Shown here: piece after piece, positions 25,131 to 34,568 of the stretch | How the letters are laid out: every line of letters begins with the position of its first letter | How positions within the stretch are numbered: position 1 is the first letter of the stretch | NCBI RefSeq assembly: GCF_900109225.1 | Contig: NZ_FNZK01000015.1 | Span: 62,001 to 126,000, forward strand | Direction of reading: 5' to 3' | Source of the DNA: Propionispira arboris | GTDB lineage: Bacteria > Bacillota > Negativicutes > Selenomonadales > Selenomonadaceae | Length of the DNA stretch: 64,000 bases | Made by a program: the position numbers and the translations under genes | The notes under the pieces: model-generated | Told to the model about the DNA's origin: nothing | The model's input: the letters and a program-made list of their open reading frames with translations, nothing else | The model's database searches: none

Positions 25131-26759
25131 TTAGGCTGCGTTATTTACAGGGAATAGATACTGTCCTGATCGGCTGGACTGTATTTTATGATGCATTTTT
25201 CCTATATTATGTGCCATTGCCATCAACATACTTTCTACTAACGCATTTACTTTTCCCCGTCCAAGAAAACGCCTAAACTGTAGGTCGGCCTTTATATTTG
25301 CAAAGGTTCCTTCCGACTGAATGCTCCGATTCACCCGTAGTTCAATCCCTTTCTTTGACGTAATGCGTTCTAAATCTTCTGCCCGTTTCTGCTGGAAAAT
25401 CTTTGATATTTCAAAATGTTTGGTTCGTGCTTCTAAGGGCGTCTTGCTGCGATTCCCATGAATGCACTGTTCTTTTAATGTGCAGTTGCTACAATTTTCA
25501 CACGAATATTGCGTCTTCCATGTTTCATAGCCTGTTTTGGTTTTCTGTTTTCGTTCGCCGCTTACGCTGATTTTCTTACCATTGGCACAGACATAAAAAT
25601 CTTCATCCGCATTGTATTCCATGTTTTCTCTACGACCGATATCTTTCTGATATTTTCGCTGTTTGCTCATTTCATAGTTGTTCGGCTTGATATATGCTAT
25701 TTGTCCATGCTGCTCAAGATACAGATAATTTTCCTCACTCTCATAACCAGCATCTGCGATAACATTGAGGTATTTTTGAGAGAAATGTGCCTTAAAATCT
25801 TGAAGAAACGGAAGAAGTGTCGTCGTATCTGTCAGCTGTGAGCCAACCGTCACCCACACCACATATTCGGCATCAATACCATACTGGATGTTATATGCTG
25901 GCTTGAGCTGTCCGTTCCTCATCGCATCTTCCTTCATTCGCATGAAAGTGGCATCATGCTCTGTTTTTGCAAAACTGTTACGTTTCCCGCAGACATGGAG
26001 TTTGTAGACATAATCTTTGAGCCGACGGATATATTCGTCGAGAGTCTCCATGGCTTTCTGTAGCGGTGATTTTCTTTTTCCTATGCCATGAACGAAGTGG
26101 ATACTTTCCTGCCGTTGAAGACTTTTCAATTTGCGGCGAAGGCGCTTCAAATGATACATCTGGATTTCTTTCTCATGTATGGCATGAATACCGAAAGTTT
26201 CTTCAACCTGCTTGATGAAAACAGGAATTTTATCCACAAGCTTTTGCATGTTCTTTGTTACAGATTTTTTCCAGACGAATTTGTACTTGTTAGCGAAAGC
26301 CTCTATTTTCGTTCCATCAATAAAAATATTTTCCAGGGAAATCTCGCCCAAACTGGCCAGGCGACTGTCCATCTGTGCAAATATATCTTTTGCACAAGAG
26401 GCCAGATGAATCGAACGAAATCTGGCAATCGTCGCATGATCTGGAGCGTGCTTACCCTCAAGAAGAAACATGAAATTGATGTCTCGTCTACAGGCCTGCT
26501 CTATTTTGCGGGAACTGCGAATACAGTTCATGTGAGCATAGATAAGGATTTCCAGTATCTGCCGTGGCGTCGCCTGATTTTTCTCGATATGAGAATATGT
26601 ACGGTAAAGCTCTGATAAATCCATCCCTTCAACAAAGTAGCGAAGTAGGCGGACTGGGTCATCCTTTGGAATTTTAAATTCAATATTTAATGGAAGATGC
26701 AATTGATAAGAACTCCCAAAAGTTGTATAATCTTTTTGTGTAATATTTGGTTTTTGCAT
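25131..26759 (-). CDS. IS1182 family transposase
   Basis: A 542-residue DDE-type transposase. The N-terminal DUF772-like domain (about 30-110, with ILEILIYAHMNCIRSSRKIEQ and PDHATIARFR) leads into the RNase H-like catalytic core, with first acidic residue in NIFIDGTKIEAF, second in VIADAGYESEENY and third probably the Glu of VNRSIQSEGTFANIK. A Cys-rich zinc-binding insert (CENCSNCTLKEQC) lies near 410-425. No stop or frameshift is seen, so the enzyme may be active. TATAAAA-like sequence and an SD are not obvious, as is common in IS elements. Confidence 0.95.
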   Translation of the reverse strand: MQKPNITQKDYTTFGSSYQLHLPLNIEFKIPKDDPVRLLRYFVEGMDLSELYRTYSHIEKNQATPRQILEILIYAHMNCIRSSRKIEQACRRDINFMFLLEGKHAPDHATIARFRSIHLASCAKDIFAQMDSRLASLGEISLENIFIDGTKIEAFANKYKFVWKKSVTKNMQKLVDKIPVFIKQVEETFGIHAIHEKEIQMYHLKRLRRKLKSLQRQESIHFVHGIGKRKSPLQKAMETLDEYIRRLKDYVYKLHVCGKRNSFAKTEHDATFMRMKEDAMRNGQLKPAYNIQYGIDAEYVVWVTVGSQLTDTTTLLPFLQDFKAHFSQKYLNVIADAGYESEENYLYLEQHGQIAYIKPNNYEMSKQRKYQKDIGRRENMEYNADEDFYVCANGKKISVSGERKQKTKTGYETWKTQYSCENCSNCTLKEQCIHGNRSKTPLEARTKHFEISKIFQQKRAEDLERITSKKGIELRVNRSIQSEGTFANIKADLQFRRFLGRGKVNALVESMLMAMAHNIGKMHHKIQSSRSGQYLFPVNNAA

Positions 26760-26977
26760 ACTTAAATTTTACACGTACTCTCAGACGATTAAAAGCCTGG
26801 GAGTTCTTTTTTTGCAAAAAAAAGCTGCCGTACGTTTTTGCAACGTGCGACAGCCCCTTTTTGTTGTTAAATTTTATTCTTTTCTGCTTTTATCGAAATG
26901 CGTATGCTATAATGAACTAACTACACACATAGAGGGTTCAAACATTTTTCTGAAGAAAGAACATGGAGGGGATACAT

Positions 26978-27208
26978 GTGAATTGTTATGTATGCAAAAG
27001 CCGGTTGATGAGTAGGGAAACCACCTTTATGGTCGATTTGGAACCGTGTATGGTGATTGTAAAAAATGTACCATCGTTTGTTTGTATCCAATGTGGACAT
27101 ATTAGTTATAGTGATGTTGTAGCGAAACGACTCGCAGCACTTGTCGAAACAGTCAAAGATTCAGCGGTGTCTGTTCTCGTAATTGATTATCTAAAGCAGG
27201 TTGCTTAA
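26978..27208 (+). CDS. YgiT-type zinc-finger protein (MqsA-like antitoxin domain)
   Basis: A 76-residue protein with two CxxC pairs, CYVCKS near residue 3-8 and CIQCGHISYS near 41-50, a layout matching the YgiT/MqsA N-terminal zinc domain. MqsA-type antitoxins often add a DNA-binding HTH; here only about 25 residues follow, so it is the short form. The GTG at 26978 is favoured by GGAGGGG six bases upstream over an ATG at 26963. No toxin gene is adjacent: the IS lies 120 bases upstream and a terminator follows at once. It may be an orphan antitoxin or a metal-binding protein of unknown role. Confidence 0.8.
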   Translation: MNCYVCKSRLMSRETTFMVDLEPCMVIVKNVPSFVCIQCGHISYSDVVAKRLAALVETVKDSAVSVLVIDYLKQVA

Positions 27209-27224
27209 TATAAAGTTTTGATTT

Positions 27225-27267
27225 AAATGGATTTACTATGCGGATCGGTAGTAAATCCATTTTTTTA
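27225..27267 (+). terminator. Terminator after the zinc-finger gene
   Basis: AAATGGATTTACTA and TAGTAAATCCATTT form a perfect 14-bp stem, followed by TTTTTTT. Confidence 0.92.
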
Positions 27268-27309
27268 TATAAATACAGGCAAAAAAAAGACCAAGCACAA
27301 TGGCTTAGT

Positions 27310-27333
27310 CAAAAATAAAATAAAATAAAATAA
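27310..27333. repeat. Short AAAAT tandem repeat in a 349-base gap
   Basis: About four copies of the pentamer AAAAT. The rest of the gap before the EAL gene (27209-27557) holds a small GAC-AAGC/GGCTT-GTC hairpin at about 27283-27310 and no gene. No c-di-GMP riboswitch was recognised. Confidence 0.6.
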
Positions 27334-27557
27334 TTGCTTTTGAGTAAGTTACTTAACGTAACAGCAAATTCATTATATACAAAGAATAACAAATAGTCTA
27401 GTGTTTTTTTATGAAAAATAAAATTTTTAAGAATGCTTTTATTTAGCAGGTCTTAGGTTCAGAAAATCGAAGCTTTTAGGGTAGCGAAATGCATCCTTAC
27501 AATCTTTTTTTGAAATGATTAAGCGTATATGGCTGGAATTATAAGGAGGGCTGAAAG

Positions 27558-30452
27558 ATGGTTTGTTTCAAACAAAAATATTTGGTTGTGACAGTTCTTT
27601 TATTTAGTTTCATTTTTTGCCTGCCTAATTTTGCCTGTGCTGCATCCATTCGAACGGTTCGTGTGGGATATGTTCCATTGAGTGGTTATATGAATTACGA
27701 CGCGAATGGATATCGTAGTGGTTATGGGTATGAATATCTTCAGGAACTAGCAGATTATGCTGGTTGGAAATATGAATATATTGAAGGTACCTGGGCCGAC
27801 TCGTTGGTTCGATTAAAATCAGGACAGATTGATTTGCTGATAGGACTTGCTGATTCCCCAGTACGTCGCAGGGAATATGATTTTTCGGAAGCTTCATTTG
27901 GTTTAAATTATGCAGTTTTATCGGTACGGGCTGCTGATGATATGTATACAAGTGATGATTATCATAGCTTGGATGGTCTTACGGTTGGCATGCTGCAAGG
28001 CAGCTTTCGTAATTCTGCTTTTGAAGAGTTTAGTAAAACTCATGGATTTAGTATTATCCCTAAGTTATATCCAGATGAAAAGTCTTTAATAGAAGCTCTG
28101 CAAATGGAAAACATTAATGCAATTGGATTGAATAATCTGCGACGTTCCGATGCGGAAAGAATTGTGGCTAGTTTTGCACCACTGCCTTTTTATGCTGCAG
28201 TAAAAAAAGGGGATGCAGGTTTGCTGAAGGAATTGAATGACGCTATGATGGAACTTCGGCTGGATGATCCTCAAATTGAATCGAGGCTTTATCAAAAATA
28301 TTATGTTTCCAACGGACCCGCTGCGCTTATTTTATCGCCAGAAGAGAAAACGTATTTGCGTGATAAAGAAAAATTAGTGGTAATTATCACACAAGACCAG
28401 AGACCGTATTCGTATTTTATCAATGCAGATCACAAAGGAATCGTTGGTGATCTCATGAAACGGTTTTCCAAAGATATTGGGATTCCACTTGTTTATATTC
28501 AAGCAAAAAATGAAGTGGAAGCGGTTGAGCTTTTACAGCAGGGGAAAGCAGATATCATTTGCGATTTTATTCAAGACTATGGAATAGCAGAACATAGCGG
28601 TATTAAGATTACCTTTCCTTATTTGGAATTGCAATATACCGCTTTAAGTAAAAGAGGATACCTAACGGACAAACCTAAAGTGGCCTGTCAGGAAGGACGC
28701 TTTTTCAATCAGATTTACGTGGATAAAAACTATGCTAAGGATGATATTCAATATTATCCAACGCTGGAAGATTGTCTGGATGCTGTTGAAACGGGACGGG
28801 CTGATGTGACCTATTTAAACAGTTATACGGCCCAGGAAATCTTAAGTGAAAGCAAATATCGTAATTTGCAAGCCACATTGAATCCAGAGTTTTCCCATAA
28901 GGTTAGTATGGGCATTAATATTGACCAAAATCCGATTTTAATCAAACTGCTAAATAGAGAAATCAACCATCTTGGCTTGGCACAAGTGTCACATATTATC
29001 AATAATAATACTTTACTCGCAAAACGGAAAATGACAATGCTTGATTATGTGTATGAAAATCCTGTACAAATTATCGTGGGTAGTGTTTTGTTTTTTGGAA
29101 CGGTGATTTTGCTTTTATTGGGGCTTTTATATATGCGCAAAGAACATTTAGCGCATGTAAATAAACTTGCTTATGATGATGAATTAACAGGTTTGAAAAA
29201 TTTGCGTTGGTTTGAAGAAAACATGCCAACGCTGATTCGTGAGAATATAGGGAAAAAGTATGCTGTGATTTCTTTTGACATCAATCGTTTTGACGTTATA
29301 AATGAGTGCTACGGACGGGAACTGGGTAAGAAAATTTTACGCCATATCGGGATTGTCTTACGACGTAAAGAAAGTGAAGATCATATTGCGGTGCGGTCCC
29401 AAGGTGCACATTTTATATGTTTGTTGGTTTATGAAAACAGAGAAATATTTGAATCCGATATCAAAGTATTGGAGCAGCAGTTTAGTGTCTATGAAGATCC
29501 AAATACTTTTATCCGTCTTAGTGTCAAACTTGGTATTTATCTGCTACAGGACAATAAGATGCCCATTACAGAAGCGATTGATTATGCGGAAACAGCTTGT
29601 TATGAAGTGAAAAATAGTGCTAATTCGTTTATGTTTTTTGATGAACGAATCAAAGCAGAATTGATATTGCATAGAGAAATTGAAAATCATATGGAACAAG
29701 CTCTGCAAAATGCTGAATTTGAAGTTTATTATCAACCTAAATTTAATATGCAAAATAATCACATGATGGGGGCGGAAGCATTAGTCCGTTGGAACAGTAG
29801 CCATAATGGTTTTTTGAATCCGGCACAATTTATTGGTGTTTTTGAAGATAATGGGTTTATTATCCAGCTTGATTTTTATGTTCTGGAAGAAGTTTGTAAA
29901 TTTATAAATGAACAACTTATTGCGGGGCAGCATGTTGTACCGATTTCTGTGAATCAGTCCAGACTGCATCTTTCTGAAAAAGACTATTTGAAAAAACTGA
30001 AAAAACTGGTTCAACGCTACAATATTCCAGCAGGGAGTATTGAATTGGAACTTACGGAAACGGCTTTTGCCGATTTACAAGATGTTGCCGAAAGCAAAGC
30101 GATTTTTGCGGCTGTAAAAAATTTAGGCTTTTTAACTTCTATGGATGATTTTGGTTCAGGATATTCCTCATTGATGCTTTTAAATGCAATTTCGCTTGAT
30201 GTATTGAAACTGGACCGCAGTTTTTTAGCTGCATCGGAAGATTCAGCACGAACGCGTGATATATTAGAAAAAATTATTGAAATGGGGCATAAACTCAAGA
30301 TGCAGGTGATCTGTGAAGGTGTGGAAACGAAGGAACAGGCGAATATGCTGCTGAGTGTTAATTGTTTGTTTGCTCAGGGTTTTTTGTATGCCAGACCAAT
30401 GCCGCAAGCTAAATTCAAAGAATTTATGGAAGAACAATTAGCGATGTTTTAA
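27558..30452 (+). CDS. Sensor c-di-GMP phosphodiesterase with two SBP3 domains, degenerate GGDEF and EAL
   Basis: A 964-residue protein. A signal peptide (about 1-28) is followed by two periplasmic solute-binding (SBP_bac_3-like) domains (about 30-260 and 270-485), a transmembrane helix (about 505-525), a GGDEF-like domain (about 540-700) and an EAL domain (about 715-955). The GGDEF signature is replaced by QGAHF, so cyclase activity is unlikely. The EAL site is intact: EALVRW, N in SVNQSR, ELTE, DDFGSGYSSL, LKLDRSF, EGVET and QGF. It should hydrolyse c-di-GMP in response to an amino-acid-like ligand outside the membrane. SD AAGGAGGG precedes ATG 27558. It is a single gene. Confidence 0.92.
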   Translation: MVCFKQKYLVVTVLLFSFIFCLPNFACAASIRTVRVGYVPLSGYMNYDANGYRSGYGYEYLQELADYAGWKYEYIEGTWADSLVRLKSGQIDLLIGLADSPVRRREYDFSEASFGLNYAVLSVRAADDMYTSDDYHSLDGLTVGMLQGSFRNSAFEEFSKTHGFSIIPKLYPDEKSLIEALQMENINAIGLNNLRRSDAERIVASFAPLPFYAAVKKGDAGLLKELNDAMMELRLDDPQIESRLYQKYYVSNGPAALILSPEEKTYLRDKEKLVVIITQDQRPYSYFINADHKGIVGDLMKRFSKDIGIPLVYIQAKNEVEAVELLQQGKADIICDFIQDYGIAEHSGIKITFPYLELQYTALSKRGYLTDKPKVACQEGRFFNQIYVDKNYAKDDIQYYPTLEDCLDAVETGRADVTYLNSYTAQEILSESKYRNLQATLNPEFSHKVSMGINIDQNPILIKLLNREINHLGLAQVSHIINNNTLLAKRKMTMLDYVYENPVQIIVGSVLFFGTVILLLLGLLYMRKEHLAHVNKLAYDDELTGLKNLRWFEENMPTLIRENIGKKYAVISFDINRFDVINECYGRELGKKILRHIGIVLRRKESEDHIAVRSQGAHFICLLVYENREIFESDIKVLEQQFSVYEDPNTFIRLSVKLGIYLLQDNKMPITEAIDYAETACYEVKNSANSFMFFDERIKAELILHREIENHMEQALQNAEFEVYYQPKFNMQNNHMMGAEALVRWNSSHNGFLNPAQFIGVFEDNGFIIQLDFYVLEEVCKFINEQLIAGQHVVPISVNQSRLHLSEKDYLKKLKKLVQRYNIPAGSIELELTETAFADLQDVAESKAIFAAVKNLGFLTSMDDFGSGYSSLMLLNAISLDVLKLDRSFLAASEDSARTRDILEKIIEMGHKLKMQVICEGVETKEQANMLLSVNCLFAQGFLYARPMPQAKFKEFMEEQLAMF

Positions 30453-30542
30453 CTGCCCTCATTTGACAAGCGTATGGTAGAGATTCTTCTTGTTTATTTT
30501 ACTTACGGTAACATAAGACATACCAGGAGGTTGTAAATTGTA

Positions 30543-31415
30543 ATGAATAAAGTTGGTATTATTGGTGCAGGGAAAGTCGGGTCCGTTTTAGCGATTGCTT
30601 TACAGCGAGAGGGGATTAATGTTTGTGCTGTGTCAGGGGGGGGCAGTGATTCCGCTAAAATATTAGCGGATCGGATTGGTATTTTGTTTTGTCGTGATAC
30701 AGCACTTGTTGCTCGAGAAGTCGATATTATATTGATTGCTACGCCGGATCGTGAGATAAAGAATGTAGTAAATTTACTCAAAATTTCGGGTGAAATGCGG
30801 GATGGCCAAATCGTTTTTCATGTTTGCGGTTCACAAAGTGCTGAAATATTGGCGGGTCTAAGATCGTTTGGTGTTGCTGTTGGATCGATACACCCATTGC
30901 AGTCTTTTTCCAGTATTGAAGCAGGTCTAAAGAATTTAGGCAGTTCTTATTTTGCAATCGACGGCGATGAACAAGCACTTGTAAAAGCAAAGGAGTTTGT
31001 GGGAAAACTCAACGGAATTTGTATGTATGTGCCTCCCGAAGATCGAGCACTTTACCACGCGGCAGCCTGTATGGCGTCCAATTATTTAACAGCATTATTG
31101 CACAGTACAGTAACGTTGATGAAAACGTTTGGGGTTGATGAAACGAAGGCAATAAAAGCCTTACACCCGATTTTGCAGGGAACTTTGACCAATATTGAAA
31201 CATACGGGACATTACAGGCCCTCACGGGTCCGATTGTGCGCGGTGATGTCGGAACAATCACGCAGCAACTGCAACAAATCGATGCGCGGGTTCCAAGTCA
31301 AGCCCAACTTTATCGCGAACTTGGCAAGTACACGTTAGCGATGGCAAAGCAGCGCCATACTTTAGCACCTGAACAAATCGTTGAGTTGGAGCAATGTTTT
31401 AGCCATTTGGGGTGA
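30543..31415 (+). CDS. Rossmann-fold DUF2520 protein
   Basis: A 290-residue oxidoreductase-like protein. The N-terminal Rossmann domain (about 1-150) starts with VGIIGAGKVGSVLA, a G-x-G-x-x-G dinucleotide site, and continues with IILIATPDREI and FHVCGSQSAEIL. The C-terminal DUF2520 helical domain (about 150-285) contains YHAAACMASNYLTALL and LTGPIVRGD. It resembles F420-dependent or ketopantoate-reductase-like dehydrogenases, but the reaction is not established. AGGAGG is 13 bases upstream of the ATG, a long but workable spacing. No operon partner is evident. Confidence 0.85.
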   Translation: MNKVGIIGAGKVGSVLAIALQREGINVCAVSGGGSDSAKILADRIGILFCRDTALVAREVDIILIATPDREIKNVVNLLKISGEMRDGQIVFHVCGSQSAEILAGLRSFGVAVGSIHPLQSFSSIEAGLKNLGSSYFAIDGDEQALVKAKEFVGKLNGICMYVPPEDRALYHAAACMASNYLTALLHSTVTLMKTFGVDETKAIKALHPILQGTLTNIETYGTLQALTGPIVRGDVGTITQQLQQIDARVPSQAQLYRELGKYTLAMAKQRHTLAPEQIVELEQCFSHLG

Positions 31416-31528
31416 CTAAAGTTATTCTTCACAGCCATGTAATAAAAATAAAATAGTAATGTCCACTGGTGACGCTATAAAAGCGCTGATTTCAGATTAA
31501 AATAAATATAAAAATAACACACATCCTA

Positions 31529-31557
31529 TTGACTATTGTAAAGATGTAAACTATAAT
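31529..31557 (+). promoter_or_regulatory. Promoter of the first branched-chain amino acid binding protein
   Basis: TTGACT at 31529-31534, 17 bases, TATAAT at 31552-31557. A GGTGCT/AGCACC hairpin lies in the leader at 31589-31606, without a T tract. Confidence 0.75.
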
Positions 31558-31663
31558 AGTCTCCATTAGCATATGAACTTAGACGGAAGGTGCTGTACGA
31601 AGCACCGTGGTTTATATACTGAGGAATTATTTAATTCTTTTACTAAAATAGGGGGAATAGCGT

Positions 31664-32833
31664 ATGAACTTAAGCAAAAAATGTTTAGCTATGACAAGTA
31701 TCGTCTTGGGGATGTCGATGATGGGTGCTTTGTTTGCAGGCTGTGGCAGTGAAGAAAAAAGCAACGAAATAAACATTGGGGCGAATTTTGAAATTACTGG
31801 TAATGTGGCCAACTATGGCGGCATGGCGCTGGATGGTTTAAAACTTGCCATAAAACAAGCGAATGACGCGGGCGGCATTAATGGTAAAAAAATTAATTTG
31901 ATTGTTGCTGATAATAAATCAGAAGCATCTGAAGCAGCAAATGCAGCAACAAAACTTATTTCAACAGATAAAGTCAAAGTTCTAGTCGGTCCGGCAACTA
32001 CTTCAAATGTTTTGGCAACGACGCAGATTGCATCGGATAATAAGATTCCATTGATTGCACCAACAGGGACAAGCCCTAAAATTACCGTGGAAAATGGACA
32101 AGTGAAACCATTTATTTTCCGCAGCTGTTTTATTGATCCGCTGCAAGGTGATGTTATGGCCACGTTTGCTTCAAAAACTTTGAAGGCAAAAACAGCTGCT
32201 GTGTTTATAGATTCGAGTTCTGACTATTCGAAGAGCTTAGGGCAGGTATTCAAAGAAAAATTTGAGGCTGCTGGTGGGAAAGTATTAATTGAAGAAGCCT
32301 TTTTGCAAAAAGATCAGGATTTTAAATCCACCCTTACAAAGATTAAAGCTGCCAATGCAGATGTGATTTTTGTTCCGGCTTATTATGAAGAAGTGGGGAA
32401 GATTGTTAAACAGGCTCGTGAACTTGGCATTACGGTTCCAATGCTTGGAACAGATGGCTGGGATGATGCAAAACTTGTTGAGATAGCAGGCGCAGCATCA
32501 CTGGATAATACCTTCTTCAGTACACATTATTCAGCTCAAGATAAAGAAGTGCAGGGATTTGTTGAAGCATTTAAAGCAGAATATAATAAAGATGCAAACG
32601 TATTTGCTGCTTTAGGCTATGATGCTGGTAAAATGTTGATTGATGCCATTAAACGTGCTGGCAGTGATGATCCGGAAAAAATCCGCAAAGCTTTAGAAGA
32701 AACAAAAGATTTGCAGGTAGCTACGGGGACGATTACGATCGATAAAAATCATGATCCGATAAAGAGTGCGGTTATCCTTGAAATGAAAAATGGTGAAAAA
32801 ATCTTAAAAGAAAAAATTACACCAAAAGAATAG
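31664..32833 (+). CDS. Branched-chain amino acid ABC transporter binding lipoprotein (copy 1)
   Basis: A 389-residue LivJ/LivK-like type I periplasmic binding protein. The signal peptide ends in a lipobox, LFAGC (Cys near residue 27), so it is tethered to the membrane by lipid. The mature part begins INIGANFEITG and shows the two-lobe Leu/Ile/Val-binding pattern, with LIVADNKSEASEAANAA, LVGPATTSNVL and SDYSKSLGQVF. It feeds the permease LivHM at 34747-36597. It has its own promoter and terminator, separate from the second copy and from the permease operon. The exact ligand is inferred from family and context. Confidence 0.93.
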   Translation: MNLSKKCLAMTSIVLGMSMMGALFAGCGSEEKSNEINIGANFEITGNVANYGGMALDGLKLAIKQANDAGGINGKKINLIVADNKSEASEAANAATKLISTDKVKVLVGPATTSNVLATTQIASDNKIPLIAPTGTSPKITVENGQVKPFIFRSCFIDPLQGDVMATFASKTLKAKTAAVFIDSSSDYSKSLGQVFKEKFEAAGGKVLIEEAFLQKDQDFKSTLTKIKAANADVIFVPAYYEEVGKIVKQARELGITVPMLGTDGWDDAKLVEIAGAASLDNTFFSTHYSAQDKEVQGFVEAFKAEYNKDANVFAALGYDAGKMLIDAIKRAGSDDPEKIRKALEETKDLQVATGTITIDKNHDPIKSAVILEMKNGEKILKEKITPKE

Positions 32834-32856
32834 TCTTATAAATAAACGGCGTTATA

Positions 32857-32900
32857 AAACTCCAGGCAATGTTGCTGAAAACATTGCCTGGAGTTTTTTT
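32857..32900 (+). terminator. Terminator between the two binding-protein genes
   Basis: AAACTCCAGGCAATGTT and AACATTGCCTGGAGTTT form a 17-bp stem followed by TTTT. Confidence 0.93.
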
Positions 32901-32984
32901 ATGTGCATCCCATATATATGTACAAAAATAAACATTATATATTTTTGAAGAGGACATAAGGTTGATGGGAATAGAAAAAAGTAA

Positions 32985-33013
32985 TTGACAATAGTTAAGT
33001 GTGAATTTACAAT
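32985..33013 (+). promoter_or_regulatory. Promoter of the second binding-protein gene
   Basis: TTGACA at 32985-32990, 17 bases, TACAAT at 33008-33013. The start near 33020 rules out translation from any codon before it and supports the ATG at 33120. Confidence 0.78.
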
Positions 33014-33119
33014 TATCTATGTTGAATCAGATGCGTATCAGCTTTACATAGTTTCCTGTGCTACGCAGCAAATCTCAATTGAGGTAGTTTTGCAAAAAAT
33101 ACATAACAGGAGGGAAATC

Positions 33120-34292
33120 ATGATATTTCAGAAAAGTAAAAAATTAATTTGTGCAGTAACTGCAATCGGTATGCTTACTGCCTTTGCCACTGGGTGTGGG
33201 GATCAAAACAGTGATACAATTAAAATTGGGGCAAATCTTGAAATGACCGGCTCAAATGCGACTTTTGGTCAGTCGGCTACGAATGGAGCGAAACTTGCCA
33301 TTAAGCAAGCCAATGAAAAAGGCGGGGTCCTTGGCAAAAAACTTGAACTTGTGGTCGCTGATAATAAGAGTGAAGCAGCAGAAGCGGCAAATTCAATGCA
33401 AAAATTGATTTCACAGGATAAAGTAGCAGCAATTATTGCCCCGATTGCATCGTCGAGCGTTATAGCTGGAGCACAGGTCAATAATGATGGAAAGGTACTG
33501 GCAATCAGCCCAACGGCATCCAATCCTAAAGTGACGGTTGATCCAGACACTGGAAAGGTTCGCGATTATTTATTTAGAGCATCGTTTATTGATCCTTTCC
33601 AGGGAGCGGTTATGGCAAATTTTGCTTCCAAATCACTTAAGGGAAAGAGCGCGGCAATTTATATTGATACATCTAGTGACTATGCAAAAGGGCTCGGACA
33701 GTTCTTTAAAGAAACTTTCATTAAAAATGGTGGTCAGATTGTGTCAGAAGAAGCGTATTTGGCTAAGGATACAGATTTTAAGTCAACATTGACTAAAATT
33801 AAATCCAGCAATCCTGATATTTTATTCGTTCCGGGGTATTATCAAGAAGTTGGTATGATTGTAAAACAAGCTCGTGAAATTGGCATTAACGCTGCTATTT
33901 TGGGTGGTGATGGCTGGGATAGTGAAAAATTACCGGAAATTGCTGGCACTGATGCGCTAAATAATACATTTTTTGCAAATCATTATTCTCCCGATGATCA
34001 AAGTCCGGCTATCCAGGATTTTGTTGCAACCTACAAAGCTGAATACGGACAGGTTCCAGATTCTTTTGCTGTTCTTTCCTATGATGCAACGATGATGATT
34101 ATCAAAGCAATCGAAAGAGCTGGTTCGGTTGATACAGTGAAAATAAAGGATGAAATGGCTAAAACAAAAGATTTTGCTGGTGTATCGGGCATGATTACTT
34201 TGGATGAAAAGCATGATGCCATAAAAGATGCGGTTGTCATTGAATTTAAAAACGGCAAGCAGACTTTTAAAGAAAAAGTAAAACCAGAATAA
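33120..34292 (+). CDS. Branched-chain amino acid ABC transporter binding lipoprotein (copy 2)
   Basis: A 390-residue paralogue of the preceding gene, similar along its whole length. It has the same lipobox style (FATGC), IKIGANLEMTG at the mature start, VVADNKSEAAEAANSMQ, SDYAKGLGQFF and DTDFKSTLTKIK. Differences are concentrated in the ligand-facing stretch after IAPIASSSVIAG, so the two may bind different amino acids. AGGAGGG precedes ATG 33120. An in-frame extension to 32985 lies on the promoter and is discarded. A terminator follows, so permease expression is set separately. Confidence 0.93.
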   Translation: MIFQKSKKLICAVTAIGMLTAFATGCGDQNSDTIKIGANLEMTGSNATFGQSATNGAKLAIKQANEKGGVLGKKLELVVADNKSEAAEAANSMQKLISQDKVAAIIAPIASSSVIAGAQVNNDGKVLAISPTASNPKVTVDPDTGKVRDYLFRASFIDPFQGAVMANFASKSLKGKSAAIYIDTSSDYAKGLGQFFKETFIKNGGQIVSEEAYLAKDTDFKSTLTKIKSSNPDILFVPGYYQEVGMIVKQAREIGINAAILGGDGWDSEKLPEIAGTDALNNTFFANHYSPDDQSPAIQDFVATYKAEYGQVPDSFAVLSYDATMMIIKAIERAGSVDTVKIKDEMAKTKDFAGVSGMITLDEKHDAIKDAVVIEFKNGKQTFKEKVKPE

Positions 34293-34301
34293 GACCATAC
34301 T

Positions 34302-34369
34302 GAAAGAGACTCGTTTGAGATTGGACAAAAGTGTTCTTTAGAAAATCTTAAGCCGTCTCTTTCTTTTTT
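34302..34369 (+). terminator. Terminator after the second binding-protein gene
   Basis: GAAAGAGAC and GTCTCTTTC close a long loop and are followed by TTTTTTC. Confidence 0.75.
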
Positions 34370-34516
34370 CGATCTCTTTTAGCAATATGTACTTCTGAAA
34401 TGGACAAATAAATTTTAATGAATAAAACAAAAAGGGGTTAAATGGATATTTTGCAACACAAGTACCATGCAAAACGACAGGTGTTCTGCTAAAAAAGAAA
34501 AATATATTCCATGTTA

Positions 34517-34545
34517 TTGACAGGTATACAATGTAACACTATAAT
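34517..34545 (+). promoter_or_regulatory. Consensus promoter of the livHMGF operon
   Basis: TTGACA at 34517-34522, 17 bases, TATAAT at 34540-34545, giving a leader of roughly 195 bases before livH. The 34370-34516 stretch before it shows nothing else. Confidence 0.85.
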
Positions 34546-34568
34546 GTTAGATAGTGTAAGTTGATAGT

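Larger units (their letters stand above)
24983..26857. mobile_element. IS1182-type insertion sequence, about 1.9 kb
   Basis: Ends are matching inverted repeats: GGGGCTGTCGCA on the left (24983-24994) and TGCGACAGCCCC on the right (26846-26857); the match continues into A5/T5 outside, so exact ends are uncertain by up to five bases. One intact transposase on the minus strand fills it. No clear direct target duplication is visible. It lies 28 bases after tRNA-Gln. Confidence 0.88.

Noticed and set aside
26228-26236. A TTATCCACA DnaA-box match
   Set aside because: Single isolated match inside the transposase coding sequence; likewise one in lonC near 60208. No clustering or symmetry.
26088-26615. 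A 175-residue plus-strand frame within the IS
   Set aside because: Antisense to the transposase, with no SD and no recognisable protein features.
27310-27333. AAAAT repeats as a possible CRISPR or phase-variable tract
   Set aside because: Only four pentamers without spacers, in an AT-rich non-coding gap and too far from the start codon to control translation.
32985-33119. Extended N-terminus of the second Liv binding protein
   Set aside because: The would-be start coincides with the -35 box of a good promoter; the lipoprotein signal begins at ATG 33120.
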